The translations under genes were made by a program, and so were the position numbers. From JANYHF01 sp031393505 (lineage in GTDB: Bacteria > Pseudomonadota > Alphaproteobacteria > Rhizobiales > Hyphomicrobiaceae), in contig JANMVX010000169.1 of the NCBI GenBank assembly GCA_031393505.1, positions 1 to 64,000 on the forward strand: a stretch of DNA of 64,000 nt, in the 5' to 3' direction. The notes under the pieces were generated by a model. That model saw nothing but the letters and a program-made list of their open reading frames with translations. It ran no database searches and had not been told where the DNA came from. Positions 34,153 to 41,872 of this stretch are shown here, piece after piece. How positions within the stretch are numbered: position 1 is the first letter of the stretch; the number at the start of each line of letters is the position of its first letter.

Positions 34153-35727
34153 ATGCGCATCCTGATCATCAACCCGCCGCACGAATCCATCGGCTCTCGC
34201 ATGCCCGGCGAGATGCTGCCGCCGCTCGGATTGCTCGCCATCGGCGGTCCACTGATCGATGACGGCCACAACGTGACGCTGCTCGACGGCGATGTCGACA
34301 ACCTGCCGTTCAAGACCATCGTCGAACGCGCAACGGCACACGACCCCGACGTCCTCCTGATCGGCCACAACGGCTCGACATCAGCGCATCCGGCAATCAA
34401 AAGCATCCTCGTCAGCCTGCGCAGCAACTTGCCGAACAGCTGGGTGGTCTACGGCGGCATCTTTCCGACCTATCACTGGAAAGACTGCCTCGACGAACTG
34501 CCACAAGTCGACATCATCGTGCGCGGCGAAGGGGAGGAGACAGCGCGACGCCTTATCGGTGCGCTGGCCGACGGCGCCAGTTTCAACGCCATCCCCGGCC
34601 TCGCCTTCCGCCGCCACGGCGTGCCCGAGGCGACACAGCCCGCCCCGATGATCCAGAACCTCGACGCCTACCGCGTCGGCTGGGAGCTGATCGACCACGC
34701 GAAATACAGCTATTACGGCGGCAAGCGCGGCGTCGTGATCCAGTTCTCGCGCGGTTGCCCGCATTTGTGCAGCTACTGCGGCCAGCGTGGGTTCTGGACC
34801 CGCTGGCGGCACCGTGACCCGAATAAAGTCGCAGCAGAAATCGGCCGGCTCTATCGCGAGCAGGGCGTGACCATGATCTCCTGGGCCGACGAAAATCCGA
34901 CCACGTCGAAAAAGGCCTGGCGCGAACTGCTGGAGGCCATCATCGCCGAGAATGTGAAAGTGACGATGATCGCCACCCTGCGCGCCGACGATATCGTGCG
35001 CGATGCCGACATTCTGCACCTTTATCGCCAGGCCGGCTTCGAGCGCTTTCTCATCGGCATGGAGCATACGGACGAAGCGACGCTGGCGAAGGTGCGCAAG
35101 GGCAGCGCCACCAAGACCGACCGCGAGGCCATCCAGCTACTGAGGGAACACGGGATTCTTTCGTTGTGCTCCTATGTCGTGGGCTTTGAGGAGGAGCGCG
35201 ACCTCGACTACTGGCGCGCCTTCCGCCAACTGCTGACCTACGACCCCGACCAGATCATCACGCTGTTCGTCACCCCGCACCGCTGGACGCCGTTCTTCCG
35301 CGAGGCCAAGGATCGCCCGGTGATCCAACTCGACCAGCGCCGCTGGGACTACAAGCACCAGGTGCTGGCCAGCCGGCATGTTCCGGCCTGGCGGACGTTT
35401 CTCTGGATCAAATGCATAGAAGTGCTGGTGCAGGCGCGCCCGAAAGCTCTGTACCGCACCTATCTCAATCCCGATCCGGTCGCCCGTCACGGTATGCGTT
35501 GGTACTCCCGGATCGGCCGGCGGGTGTGGCTACACGAGATTTTTTGTTTTCTGTTTCGTGACCGGAGGGTCGAGAACGGCCCGACGCTGGCGGACTATTG
35601 GGGCGCGCCGCAAGATGCCGAGCAGGAGGCGCTCGGGACGTCGCGTAGGTTGGGTCGGGCCCTTGCGCGACCCAACGTTGTGCCGCTGGCGCTGCCCGTG
35701 GAAGTTGGGTCGCGCAAAGAGGCTTGA
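34153..35727 (+). CDS. bchE: B12-binding radical SAM protein, BchE-like (Mg-protoporphyrin monomethyl ester cyclase family)
   Basis: 524 residues. The N-terminal cobalamin-binding domain starts MRILIINPPH, then LPPLGLLAIGGPLIDDGH, VLLIGHNGSTSAHP and VVYGGIFPTYHW. The radical SAM cluster CPHLCSYC has Cys 202, 206 and 209. IIVRGEGEETARRL and WADENPTTSKKAWREL are typical of this family. BchE closes the isocyclic ring of bacteriochlorophyll anaerobically using B12 and SAM. Cobalamin genes follow immediately (35734-39198), consistent with cofactor need. The last 27 residues are encoded by repeat C1 and are unlike the family. No other bch genes are in the window, so another B12-rSAM substrate remains possible. 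Confidence 0.68.
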   Translation: MRILIINPPHESIGSRMPGEMLPPLGLLAIGGPLIDDGHNVTLLDGDVDNLPFKTIVERATAHDPDVLLIGHNGSTSAHPAIKSILVSLRSNLPNSWVVYGGIFPTYHWKDCLDELPQVDIIVRGEGEETARRLIGALADGASFNAIPGLAFRRHGVPEATQPAPMIQNLDAYRVGWELIDHAKYSYYGGKRGVVIQFSRGCPHLCSYCGQRGFWTRWRHRDPNKVAAEIGRLYREQGVTMISWADENPTTSKKAWRELLEAIIAENVKVTMIATLRADDIVRDADILHLYRQAGFERFLIGMEHTDEATLAKVRKGSATKTDREAIQLLREHGILSLCSYVVGFEEERDLDYWRAFRQLLTYDPDQIITLFVTPHRWTPFFREAKDRPVIQLDQRRWDYKHQVLASRHVPAWRTFLWIKCIEVLVQARPKALYRTYLNPDPVARHGMRWYSRIGRRVWLHEIFCFLFRDRRVENGPTLADYWGAPQDAEQEALGTSRRLGRALARPNVVPLALPVEVGSRKEA

Positions 35728-35737
35728 CCCAACCTAC
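35645..35737. repeat. Family C palindromic repeat, copy 1 (93 bp)
   Basis: 93 bp, with ends GTAGGTTGGGTC and its inverse GACCCAACCTAC and internal GCGACCCAAC / GTTGGGTCGC arms. Same length and ends as the copy at 43260-43352. It encodes the C-terminal 27 residues and TGA stop of the BchE-like gene, and its far end supplies the TAG stop of the convergent cobD gene. Confidence 0.88.
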
Positions 35738-36711
35738 ATGAGCGCGGCTGCCGCCACGACGGCGAACCACCCCGCCGCCACGGCCAGCCGGTAGAGGGTC
35801 AGACTGCGCCGGATGTCGGCGGCCGTCAGCTCCGCGCGGCCGTCGCCCATATAGGCGAAGTCGCCCATCGCGCCGTGATAGGCGCGCGGGCCGGCGATCT
35901 TCAAGCCGAGAGCGCCAGCCATGGCCGCCTCTGGCCAGCCAGCGTTAGGTGAGCGGTGTTTACTGGCATCGCGAAAGATGCTGCGCATAGCGTTGCGGGG
36001 AGAGGCGCCCGGCATCACACAAGCCGCCAGCGTCAACAGTAGCCCCGACAAGCGCGACGCCGGCAGATTGACCAGATCGTCCAGCCGCGCCGCCGCCCAG
36101 CCGAACGCCTCGTGGCGCGGCGTGCGGTGCCCGATCATGCTGTCGGCGGTGTTGATGGCCTTGTAGGCGAGCATGCCGGGCAGTCCGAACACGGCGAACC
36201 AGAGTGCCGGCGCGATGACGCCGTCGGAGAAGTTTTCAGCGAGGCTCTCGATGGCGGCGCGGCAGACGCCGGCTTCGTCGAGGGCGTCGGGATCGCGGCC
36301 GACGATCTGGGACACGGCTGTGCGGCCGGCTGGTAGGCCGCCGGTTTCGAGGGCGGTCGCAACGGCTGCGACGTGCGTGTCGAGCGAGCGGGCGGCCGAA
36401 AGGGTGGAGGCGAGAAGGGCCAGCGCGGCAAGACCGGGCCAGGATACGGCGAGGGCGTATTGCATCAGTAGTGCCGGCGCAATCGCCACCGCCAGCAGGA
36501 CAAGCAGGGCCACGACACCGGCAGTTTTACGCCATCCGAACGCCTGCCCTTCAATGTTGAGCGAACGATCCAGCCGAGAGATCAGAGCCCCGATCCAAGT
36601 CACCGGATGCCCGATGCGCCGATACAGCGCCTGCGGATAACCGGCGGCCGCATCGATGAGCAGTGCGGCGGCAAGCAGGCCGAGGCGCAGGCTTAGGTCG
36701 GGGAAGGTCAT
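35734..36711 (-). CDS. cobD: Adenosylcobinamide-phosphate synthase (CbiB/CobD)
   Basis: 325 residues from the ATG at 36711. Polytopic membrane protein joining aminopropanol (phosphate) to adenosylcobyric acid in B12 synthesis. Landmarks: LLIDAAAGYPQALYRRIGHP, VTWIGALISRLDRSLN, IVGRDPDALDEAGVCRAAIE and SLAENFSDGVIAPALWF; the C terminus has YHGAMGDFAYMGDGRAEL. The longer in-frame extension overlaps the RelE gene and is rejected. Its stop lies inside repeat C1. Upstream on the same strand are the toxin-antitoxin pair and cobA. Confidence 0.93.
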   Translation of the reverse strand: MTFPDLSLRLGLLAAALLIDAAAGYPQALYRRIGHPVTWIGALISRLDRSLNIEGQAFGWRKTAGVVALLVLLAVAIAPALLMQYALAVSWPGLAALALLASTLSAARSLDTHVAAVATALETGGLPAGRTAVSQIVGRDPDALDEAGVCRAAIESLAENFSDGVIAPALWFAVFGLPGMLAYKAINTADSMIGHRTPRHEAFGWAAARLDDLVNLPASRLSGLLLTLAACVMPGASPRNAMRSIFRDASKHRSPNAGWPEAAMAGALGLKIAGPRAYHGAMGDFAYMGDGRAELTAADIRRSLTLYRLAVAAGWFAVVAAAALM

Positions 36712-36716
36712 GGGGT

Positions 36717-37004
36717 TTAGGATTGGCGATCTTGCGACGTGTTCCAGAACGTCAGCACCGTGAGCGTATGATCGTCGAATTGATACCAAGCAACGATACG
36801 TGTACCCGGTATCCAACTCTCCCAAAGCCCACGTTGAGAAAGGTAGGTGCCGGTCCTTCGTAAATGGGCGAGCGAATCTGACAGGTAAGATGCCACTCTG
36901 ACGCGCAAGGCGCGGGCCGCCTGCTTTCGGTGGCGGTCGAGAAGATAGTCAATTTGGGACTGCAATCGACGATATGCTTGGGCAGTCAGAATGACGTGCC
37001 TCAT
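36717..37004 (-). CDS. RelE/ParE-family toxin
   Basis: 95 residues of the RelE/ParE fold: MRHVILTAQAYRRLQSQIDY at the start, basic central helix (HRKQAARALRVRVASYLSDSL), and the C-terminal strands GTRIVAWYQFDDHTLTVLTF with WNTSQDRQ. Toxins of this type cut ribosome-bound mRNA or inhibit gyrase. Translation is coupled to the antitoxin gene by an ATGA overlap at 37001-37004. It sits 6 bp before the cobD start, splitting cobA from cobD. Confidence 0.85.
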   Translation of the reverse strand: MRHVILTAQAYRRLQSQIDYLLDRHRKQAARALRVRVASYLSDSLAHLRRTGTYLSQRGLWESWIPGTRIVAWYQFDDHTLTVLTFWNTSQDRQS

Positions 37005-37234
37005 CGCCCATATGCATCGATCTTGGCATCAATTTCACGAAATGCATCGGCGGCGGCGATAACCCGTCCCGCAGCGGCATCCGCCAAACCTTGGTCCAGC
37101 GAGGCCAAGGCATCTTCTGAGGCTGTCTCGAAGTAGGGTTGGCCTCGCAAAGAGCGAACAAATGTCAACAGCCCATCAAACTGTTCGTCAGACAGCGAGC
37201 GCGCGGCGTCAGCCAATTGTTCGGTTCTGGTCAT
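37001..37234 (-). CDS. Antitoxin of the RelE/ParE module
   Basis: 77 residues, acidic: TEQLADAARSLSDEQFDGLL, LRGQPYFETASEDALASLDQ, then DAAAGRVIAAADAFREIDAK. The GRVIAAADAFREIDAKI tail resembles the toxin-wrapping end of ParD/PHD-like antitoxins encoded before ParE/RelE genes. It precedes and overlaps the toxin gene, the standard order. It would neutralise the toxin and repress the pair. Confidence 0.8.
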   Translation of the reverse strand: MTRTEQLADAARSLSDEQFDGLLTFVRSLRGQPYFETASEDALASLDQGLADAAAGRVIAAADAFREIDAKIDAYGR

Positions 37235-37280
37235 CGTGGCACCCTATCACGGGTTGGCCCCTAGGTCAAAAAGGCGGCCC

Positions 37281-38036
37281 TCACACCACCGCCCGCGCCA
37301 TGGCCCAGCCGATCAGCACCAGCGTCGGATCGGGCGTGTCCGTGCCCGCCACCGCCGCCTCGATCCCGGCCATGGTCGACATCACCACCACTTCATCCGC
37401 CCGCGTCGCATTGACCACCACGATGGCGGGTGTTCTGGGATCCATCCCCGCCTCCAGCGCCTTTCGCGCCAACGCCCCGATAGTCCGGCGCGGCATGTAG
37501 ACCACGGTCGTCGCCTGCGGGTCGGCGATGGCGCCCCAATCCAAACTTTCCGGCAGCCCGCCTTTGTTGTCGTGTCCCGTCACATACTGCAGCCGCCGCG
37601 CCTCCAGCCGGTGCGTCAGCGACACCGTCAGCCGCGCCGCCGCTCCCTGCGCCGAGGTGATGCCCGGCACCACCTCCACCGGCACGCCCGCCGCGCGGCA
37701 AGCGTCAATCTCCTCTCCGGCGCGGCCGAAAATCAGCGGATCGCCCGACTTCAGGCGCACCACTCGTTTGCCTTCGAGCGCCAGCGCCACCATGTGGGCG
37801 TTGATCTCGTCTTGGGGCCGCGAATCGCCATAACCCTTTTTGCCGACGTGGATGCGCGTCGCCTGCGCGCCGATCAGCTCCAGAATCGCGGGCGCCACCA
37901 GCGTGTCGAACAGCACGGCGTCGGCGGTCTGCAGCTCACGTAGCGCGCGCACCGTCAACAGGTCCGGATCGCCGGGGCCCGAGCCAACGAGGAGGACGCG
38001 GCCGCGTGTCGTTACTGGAACTTGCAACGCGGTCAC
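37281..38036 (-). CDS. cobA: Uroporphyrinogen-III C-methyltransferase
   Basis: 251 residues. SUMT transfers two methyls from SAM to uroporphyrinogen III, giving precorrin-2, the entry to cobalamin and siroheme. Landmarks: VLLVGSGPGDPDLLTVRAL, ALRELQTADAVLFDTLV, RLKSGDPLIFGRAGEE, VEVVPGITSAQGAAA and YVTGHDNKG. Stand-alone form without CysG dehydrogenase domains. Divergent from cobT with 109 bp between them; I see no cobalamin riboswitch B12-box there. Confidence 0.95.
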   Translation of the reverse strand: MTALQVPVTTRGRVLLVGSGPGDPDLLTVRALRELQTADAVLFDTLVAPAILELIGAQATRIHVGKKGYGDSRPQDEINAHMVALALEGKRVVRLKSGDPLIFGRAGEEIDACRAAGVPVEVVPGITSAQGAAARLTVSLTHRLEARRLQYVTGHDNKGGLPESLDWGAIADPQATTVVYMPRRTIGALARKALEAGMDPRTPAIVVVNATRADEVVVMSTMAGIEAAVAGTDTPDPTLVLIGWAMARAVV

Positions 38037-38145
38037 GATTGTCTAAGACCCCTTCTCCTGGCCCAGCGCCGGAAACATTTCTGAAATGAATTGGTTGCGC
38101 ACGGCCTAGGTCGTCGAACCCCATTGGTCAAGGAATTCAGGTCAA

Positions 38146-39198
38146 GTGATCGATCACGCCGCCGCACTGGCACATCTCGACGCCCTCGCCAAACCTCGCG
38201 GCAGTCTTGGCGCGCTGGAGGCCGTGGCGGCCCGTCTGGCTGCGACGCAGGGCACGCTGAAACCGCAGACCCGCCCGCGCCGGATTGTGCTGTTTGCAGC
38301 CGACCATGGCTGCGTCGCCGCTGGCGTCACGGCCTGGCCCTCGGCGGTGACGGGGCTGATGGTCGCGACGATTGCAGCCGGCAAGGCGGCATCGAGCGTG
38401 CTGGCGCGCAATACGGGGACGGATCTCAGGCTGGTGGATGTGGGCACGCTGGGGCCGAAGCTTGCGCCGGCGCCGGCGTTCTATCGCTATGCGCCGGTGC
38501 GGGCGGGGACTGGCAATCTCGCCCGCGAAGCCGCCATGACGACAGCCAACTTCGACGCCGCCTGGGCGCTCGGCGCCGACGAAGCCGCGCACGCCGTGGC
38601 CGATGGCTGCAAGGTTGTAGCGGCTGGTGAAATGGGCATCGGCAACACCACGCCCAGCGCCTGCCTCGCGATGCTGCTCGCTGACGTAGCGCTCGAAGAG
38701 GCCGTAGGGCCCGGTGCCGGCAGCGACGACAAGGTCGTGGCGACCAAACGCGAGGTCGTTGCGGCAGCGGTGACACGGGCGCGCGCGCAGCTGGCCGTCG
38801 ATGCCAAAGCGGCCATCGCCAGTGTGGCAGGTCTGGAGCTGGTGGCCATGGCGGGCTTCTATGCCGCTTCCGCTGCAGCAGGCCTGACGGTGGTCTTGGA
38901 CGGATACGTGTCCGGCGCGGCTGCCTTGATCGCCTCGACGATCGAAAGGGGTCAGACCCCTGTGACAAAGGGGTCTGACCCCATCACCGCCCGCATGATC
39001 GCCGGCCACTGCTCGGCTGAGCCGGGCCACCGCCACGTCCTCGCCAAGCTCGGCCTCGCCCCAGTGCTTGACTGGTCGATGCGGCTCGGCGAAGGCACCG
39101 GCGCGCTGCTCGCCATGCCCATGCTGGACGCCGCCGCCGCGCTTCTAACCGACATGGCGACGCTGGCCGAGGTGCTGGGCCCGCCACCCAAAGCCTAA
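38146..39198 (+). CDS. cobT: Nicotinate-nucleotide-dimethylbenzimidazole phosphoribosyltransferase
   Basis: 350 residues from a GTG at 38146. CobT makes alpha-ribazole phosphate, the lower ligand of B12. Landmarks: LDALAKPRGSLGALEAVAAR, IVLFAADHGCVAAGVTAWPS, GEMGIGNTTPSACL, GYVSGAAALIA and MIAGHCSAEPGHRHVL, with LDWSMRLGEGTGALLAMP near the end (catalytic Glu). Residues about 268-279 (GQTPVTKGSDP) come from an in-frame palindromic repeat and have no counterpart in ordinary CobT. They fall between the GYVSG helix and the IAGH segment, probably in a surface loop. Confidence 0.94.
   Translation: MIDHAAALAHLDALAKPRGSLGALEAVAARLAATQGTLKPQTRPRRIVLFAADHGCVAAGVTAWPSAVTGLMVATIAAGKAASSVLARNTGTDLRLVDVGTLGPKLAPAPAFYRYAPVRAGTGNLAREAAMTTANFDAAWALGADEAAHAVADGCKVVAAGEMGIGNTTPSACLAMLLADVALEEAVGPGAGSDDKVVATKREVVAAAVTRARAQLAVDAKAAIASVAGLELVAMAGFYAASAAAGLTVVLDGYVSGAAALIASTIERGQTPVTKGSDPITARMIAGHCSAEPGHRHVLAKLGLAPVLDWSMRLGEGTGALLAMPMLDAAAALLTDMATLAEVLGPPPKA
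38948..38982. repeat. Family F palindrome inside cobT
   Basis: GGGGTCAGACCCC and GGGGTCTGACCCC, perfect inverse complements, separated by 9 nt (35 bp total). Lies in frame within cobT and is translated as RGQTPVTKGSDP. The same GGGGTCAGACCCC core is a widespread intergenic repeat in proteobacteria. Confidence 0.85.
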
Positions 39199-39281
39199 CT
39201 TGCACGCCGCTTGCATGGATCCACGCGACCCATTTGGGAGACCTTGGAGCGCGCGCCTTGCTGATCACCAAACACGCCGTG

Positions 39282-40310
39282 ATGCGGACCGCCCTGTCGG
39301 CCATCTACCGCAGCGGCAGCCATCGGCTATTGTCGCCGATCACCAAGGGGCTGGGCGCTGTGTTGATGCTGCACCAGGTGCGTCCCGCGAGCGCTCGCGC
39401 CTTCGATCCCAACGGCATTTTACGCGTGACGCCGGAGTTCCTCGACGCCGCCCTCCGCCAGATCAAATCCGAGGGCTACGAGTTCGTCGCCATGGACGAG
39501 GCGCAGCGCCGCCTGAGCGCTACGGCTGGCGCAAAACCCTTCGTCGCCGTCACACTCGACGACGGCTACCGCGATAACCTCGTTTACGCCCGCCCCGTCT
39601 TTGCGCGCCACAACGTTCCCTATTGCATCTATGTGCCGACCTCGTTTGCCGACGGCCAGGGCGACCTGTGGTGGGAGGGTTTCGAGGCCGCCATCGCGGC
39701 AGGCCTGCCCCTCAAAGTGCGCAAGGACGGTGTACGCCAGACCTTCGACTGCGCGACGCCCGAGCAGCAGCGCAAGACCTGGGATGCTCTCTACTGGTGG
39801 CTGCGCGGTCCCGACGAGGACCGCACGCGCGCGCTCACACACGATCTCTGCCGCCAGGCCGGCGTGCCCCCCTTCGCCTCTGCGCGCGATATGATGACCT
39901 GGGACGAGCTTTCCGAACTTGCCACCGATCCGCTCTGCACCATCGGCGCGCATACGGTGAACCACTATTCGCTGGCCAAGCTGGATGCGGCGCGCTGTTT
40001 CGAAGAAATCGCGTCCGGCAAGCAGGGCCTGGAGGACCGCCTCGGCCGCCCGGTGCGGCACATGAGCTATCCATACGGCAGCGCCGCCGACTGCGGTCCG
40101 CGCGAATTTGAGCTGGCGAAAGAGGCGGGTTTTGAAACGGGCGTGACGACCTACAAAGGCCTGCTGTTCCCGGCGCATCGCGAGCACATGTTCGGCCTAC
40201 CGCGCTTGTCGCTGAACGGCGAGTTCCAGGATTTGCAGATGCTGTCAGTGCTGCTGGGCGGCGCGCCGTTCGCGCTGCGCAATGGGTTTAAGCATGTGGC
40301 GACGGCGTAG
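39282..40310 (+). CDS. Polysaccharide deacetylase family protein
   Basis: 342 residues from the ATG at 39282; a TTG at 39234 would add 16. NodB-homology domain: the N-terminal GLGAVLMLHQVRP, then FVAVTLDDGYRDN (catalytic TxDDGY), TIGAHTVNHYSLAKL (zinc His-x3-His) and HMSYPYGSAADCG (NodB motif 3-like). Metal-dependent de-N-acetylation of a glycan is expected. No signal peptide is clear, so it may be cytoplasmic or use the early hydrophobic segment as an anchor. It converges on the DUF2842 gene across repeat B1, which supplies its TAG stop. Confidence 0.88.
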   Translation: MRTALSAIYRSGSHRLLSPITKGLGAVLMLHQVRPASARAFDPNGILRVTPEFLDAALRQIKSEGYEFVAMDEAQRRLSATAGAKPFVAVTLDDGYRDNLVYARPVFARHNVPYCIYVPTSFADGQGDLWWEGFEAAIAAGLPLKVRKDGVRQTFDCATPEQQRKTWDALYWWLRGPDEDRTRALTHDLCRQAGVPPFASARDMMTWDELSELATDPLCTIGAHTVNHYSLAKLDAARCFEEIASGKQGLEDRLGRPVRHMSYPYGSAADCGPREFELAKEAGFETGVTTYKGLLFPAHREHMFGLPRLSLNGEFQDLQMLSVLLGGAPFALRNGFKHVATA

Positions 40311-40425
40311 GGCCGTAGGGCGCAATAGGACGCCTCTTCGCGGCCGTATTGCGCCGCAGGAGGTGCGGCCATAGTAGCGGCGCATTACGGCGAAGTGGCC
40401 TAATGCGCCCTACGTCGCCCTACGC
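40305..40425. repeat. Family B palindromic repeat, copy 1
   Basis: Inverted repeat with arms reading GTAGGGCGCAATAGG...GCCGTATTGCGCCGCAGG from each side, plus extra GTAGGGC units at both ends. It spans the whole gap between two convergent genes. The TAG stops of the deacetylase (40308-40310) and of the DUF2842 gene (read from 40422) both lie in these GTAGGG units. A likely bidirectional terminator. Confidence 0.85.
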
Positions 40426-40626
40426 CTTTGGCTTCAACGTCCACGAAATGATTGCGCCCGCCGGCACGATCCAGATCAGGCCGAAGAAGGCATAGCCGAT
40501 CCCGGCCCACAGGCTCGGCTTGTCGCCCAGCCAAACGGTCGTCACCGACATCGCCAGGACGAAATAGGCGATGACGAAAGCCACCAGCGCGATGCTGCCG
40601 ACCAGTTTGCGGGTGCGTGTTGCCAT
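40420..40626 (-). CDS. DUF2842 small membrane protein
   Basis: 68 residues with two transmembrane helices: VGSIALVAFVIAYFVLAMSV and WAGIGYAFFGLIWIVPAGAI. The start MATRTRKLVGS and end SWTLKPKA fit the alphaproteobacterial DUF2842 family. Function unknown. It is divergent from ctaA (100 bp), and relatives often lie near respiratory or heme genes, which hints at a membrane respiratory link. Confidence 0.85.
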   Translation of the reverse strand: MATRTRKLVGSIALVAFVIAYFVLAMSVTTVWLGDKPSLWAGIGYAFFGLIWIVPAGAIISWTLKPKA

Positions 40627-40725
40627 GGCTTACCTCTACTCCGGGAACGCCCGGCGCGCGAGCCCGGATGCCGCGCCATCTCGGCGCATTGTGGGGAGTG
40701 GGGTCAAGGGTTCACTGCTCACGCC

Positions 40726-41754
40726 ATGATCGAAACCAACTCGAATTTGCGCTGGCTGCGGCTGTGGCTCTACGCCCTCGCCGCACTGGTCTTGTGCATG
40801 GTCGTGGTGGGCGGGGCCACGCGGCTCACCCATTCCGGCCTCACCATCACGGAATGGAAGCCGTTGATTGGCGCCATTCCGCCTTTGAGCGAAGCCGACT
40901 GGCAAGCGCTGTTCGCCAAGTACCAGCAGATCCCGGAATACAAGCAGGTCAACTTCGGCATGACCCTGGCCGAGTTCAAGCCGCTGTTCTGGTGGGAGTG
41001 GAGCCACCGGTTTCTGGGGCGCTTCGTGGGATTGGTGGCGGGATTGGGGCTCATGTGGTTCCTGGCCATCCCCGCCATCCGGCAGCGCTATTGGAAGCCG
41101 CTGGTGGGCATTGTCGCGCTCGGCGCGCTGGAGGGATTTGCCGGCTGGTACATGGTGGCGAGCGGATTGTCAGTGCGAACCGATGTGAGCCAATACCGTC
41201 TGACGCTGCATCTCGGGCTCGCCACACTCATTATGGGGTACACGTTCTGGACCGCGCTGGGCGTGGGCCGCGAACGGGCTCAGGTGGGGAGTGGGTTTGC
41301 GTCAGGTCTTGCGGTTGCGCTGGTCGCCGCCGTCTACGGACAGATCCTGCTCGGTGGCTTCGTCGCCGGGCTCGATGCGGGGCTCACGTACAATACCTGG
41401 CCGCTGATGGACGGCCGCTTTATCCCGCACGGCCTGCACGCCATGAAGCCGCTGTGGGCGAACCCGTTCGAGAACCCCGTGACGGTGCAGTTCGACCATC
41501 GCGTGGGCGCGTATCTGGTCGCGCTGCTGGCGCTGTTCAACCATCTGTCGACATGGCGATCAGGTGTCGCCCGCCTGCTGCCCAGCGCCGCGCTGGTGCT
41601 GACAGCGGTACTGGCGCAGGTGGCTTTGGGGATCTGGACGCTGTTGGCGGTGGTGCCGCTGCACCTGGGGCTGGCGCATCAGTTCACGGCGATGCTGGTG
41701 CTGGCGGCGGCGGTGATTCATCTGCACCGGGTGGTTCGGACGGTTGCGGCGTAG
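40726..41754 (+). CDS. ctaA: Heme A synthase
   Basis: 342 residues, eight transmembrane helices, COX15/CtaA type 2. It oxidises the C8 methyl of heme O to give heme A for aa3 oxidases. Landmarks: VVVGGATRLTHSGLTITEWK, GAIPPLSEADWQALFAKYQ, FWWEWSHRFLGRFVG (His), LTLHLGLATLIMGY (His), FVAGLDAGLTYNTWPLMDG and VQFDHRVGAYLV (His), LHLGLAHQ (His). All four expected His positions are present. The TAG stop is the start of repeat B2, shared with convergent argC. Confidence 0.96.
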   Translation: MIETNSNLRWLRLWLYALAALVLCMVVVGGATRLTHSGLTITEWKPLIGAIPPLSEADWQALFAKYQQIPEYKQVNFGMTLAEFKPLFWWEWSHRFLGRFVGLVAGLGLMWFLAIPAIRQRYWKPLVGIVALGALEGFAGWYMVASGLSVRTDVSQYRLTLHLGLATLIMGYTFWTALGVGRERAQVGSGFASGLAVALVAAVYGQILLGGFVAGLDAGLTYNTWPLMDGRFIPHGLHAMKPLWANPFENPVTVQFDHRVGAYLVALLALFNHLSTWRSGVARLLPSAALVLTAVLAQVALGIWTLLAVVPLHLGLAHQFTAMLVLAAAVIHLHRVVRTVAA

Positions 41755-41872
41755 GGCGCAATAGGCGCTTTTTCTTCGCGCCGTATTGCGCCGCAGGGGG
41801 TCAACACAACCGCCATCGCCCGTGTGATCCCCCTGCGGCGCAATACGGCGAAGTGGCCTATTGCGCCCTACG
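41750..41872. repeat. Family B palindromic repeat, copy 2
   Basis: About 120 bp: GCGTAGGGCGCAATAGG ... GCCGTATTGCGCCGCAGGGGG on the left, and the inverse on the right. Fills the gap between convergent ctaA and argC. The TAG of the left end is the ctaA stop (41752-41754) and that of the right end is the argC stop (41868-41870). Confidence 0.88.

Noticed and set aside
38037..38145. Cobalamin riboswitch between cobA and cobT
   Set aside because: The gap is only 109 bp and I find no B12-box-like GCCACTG core.
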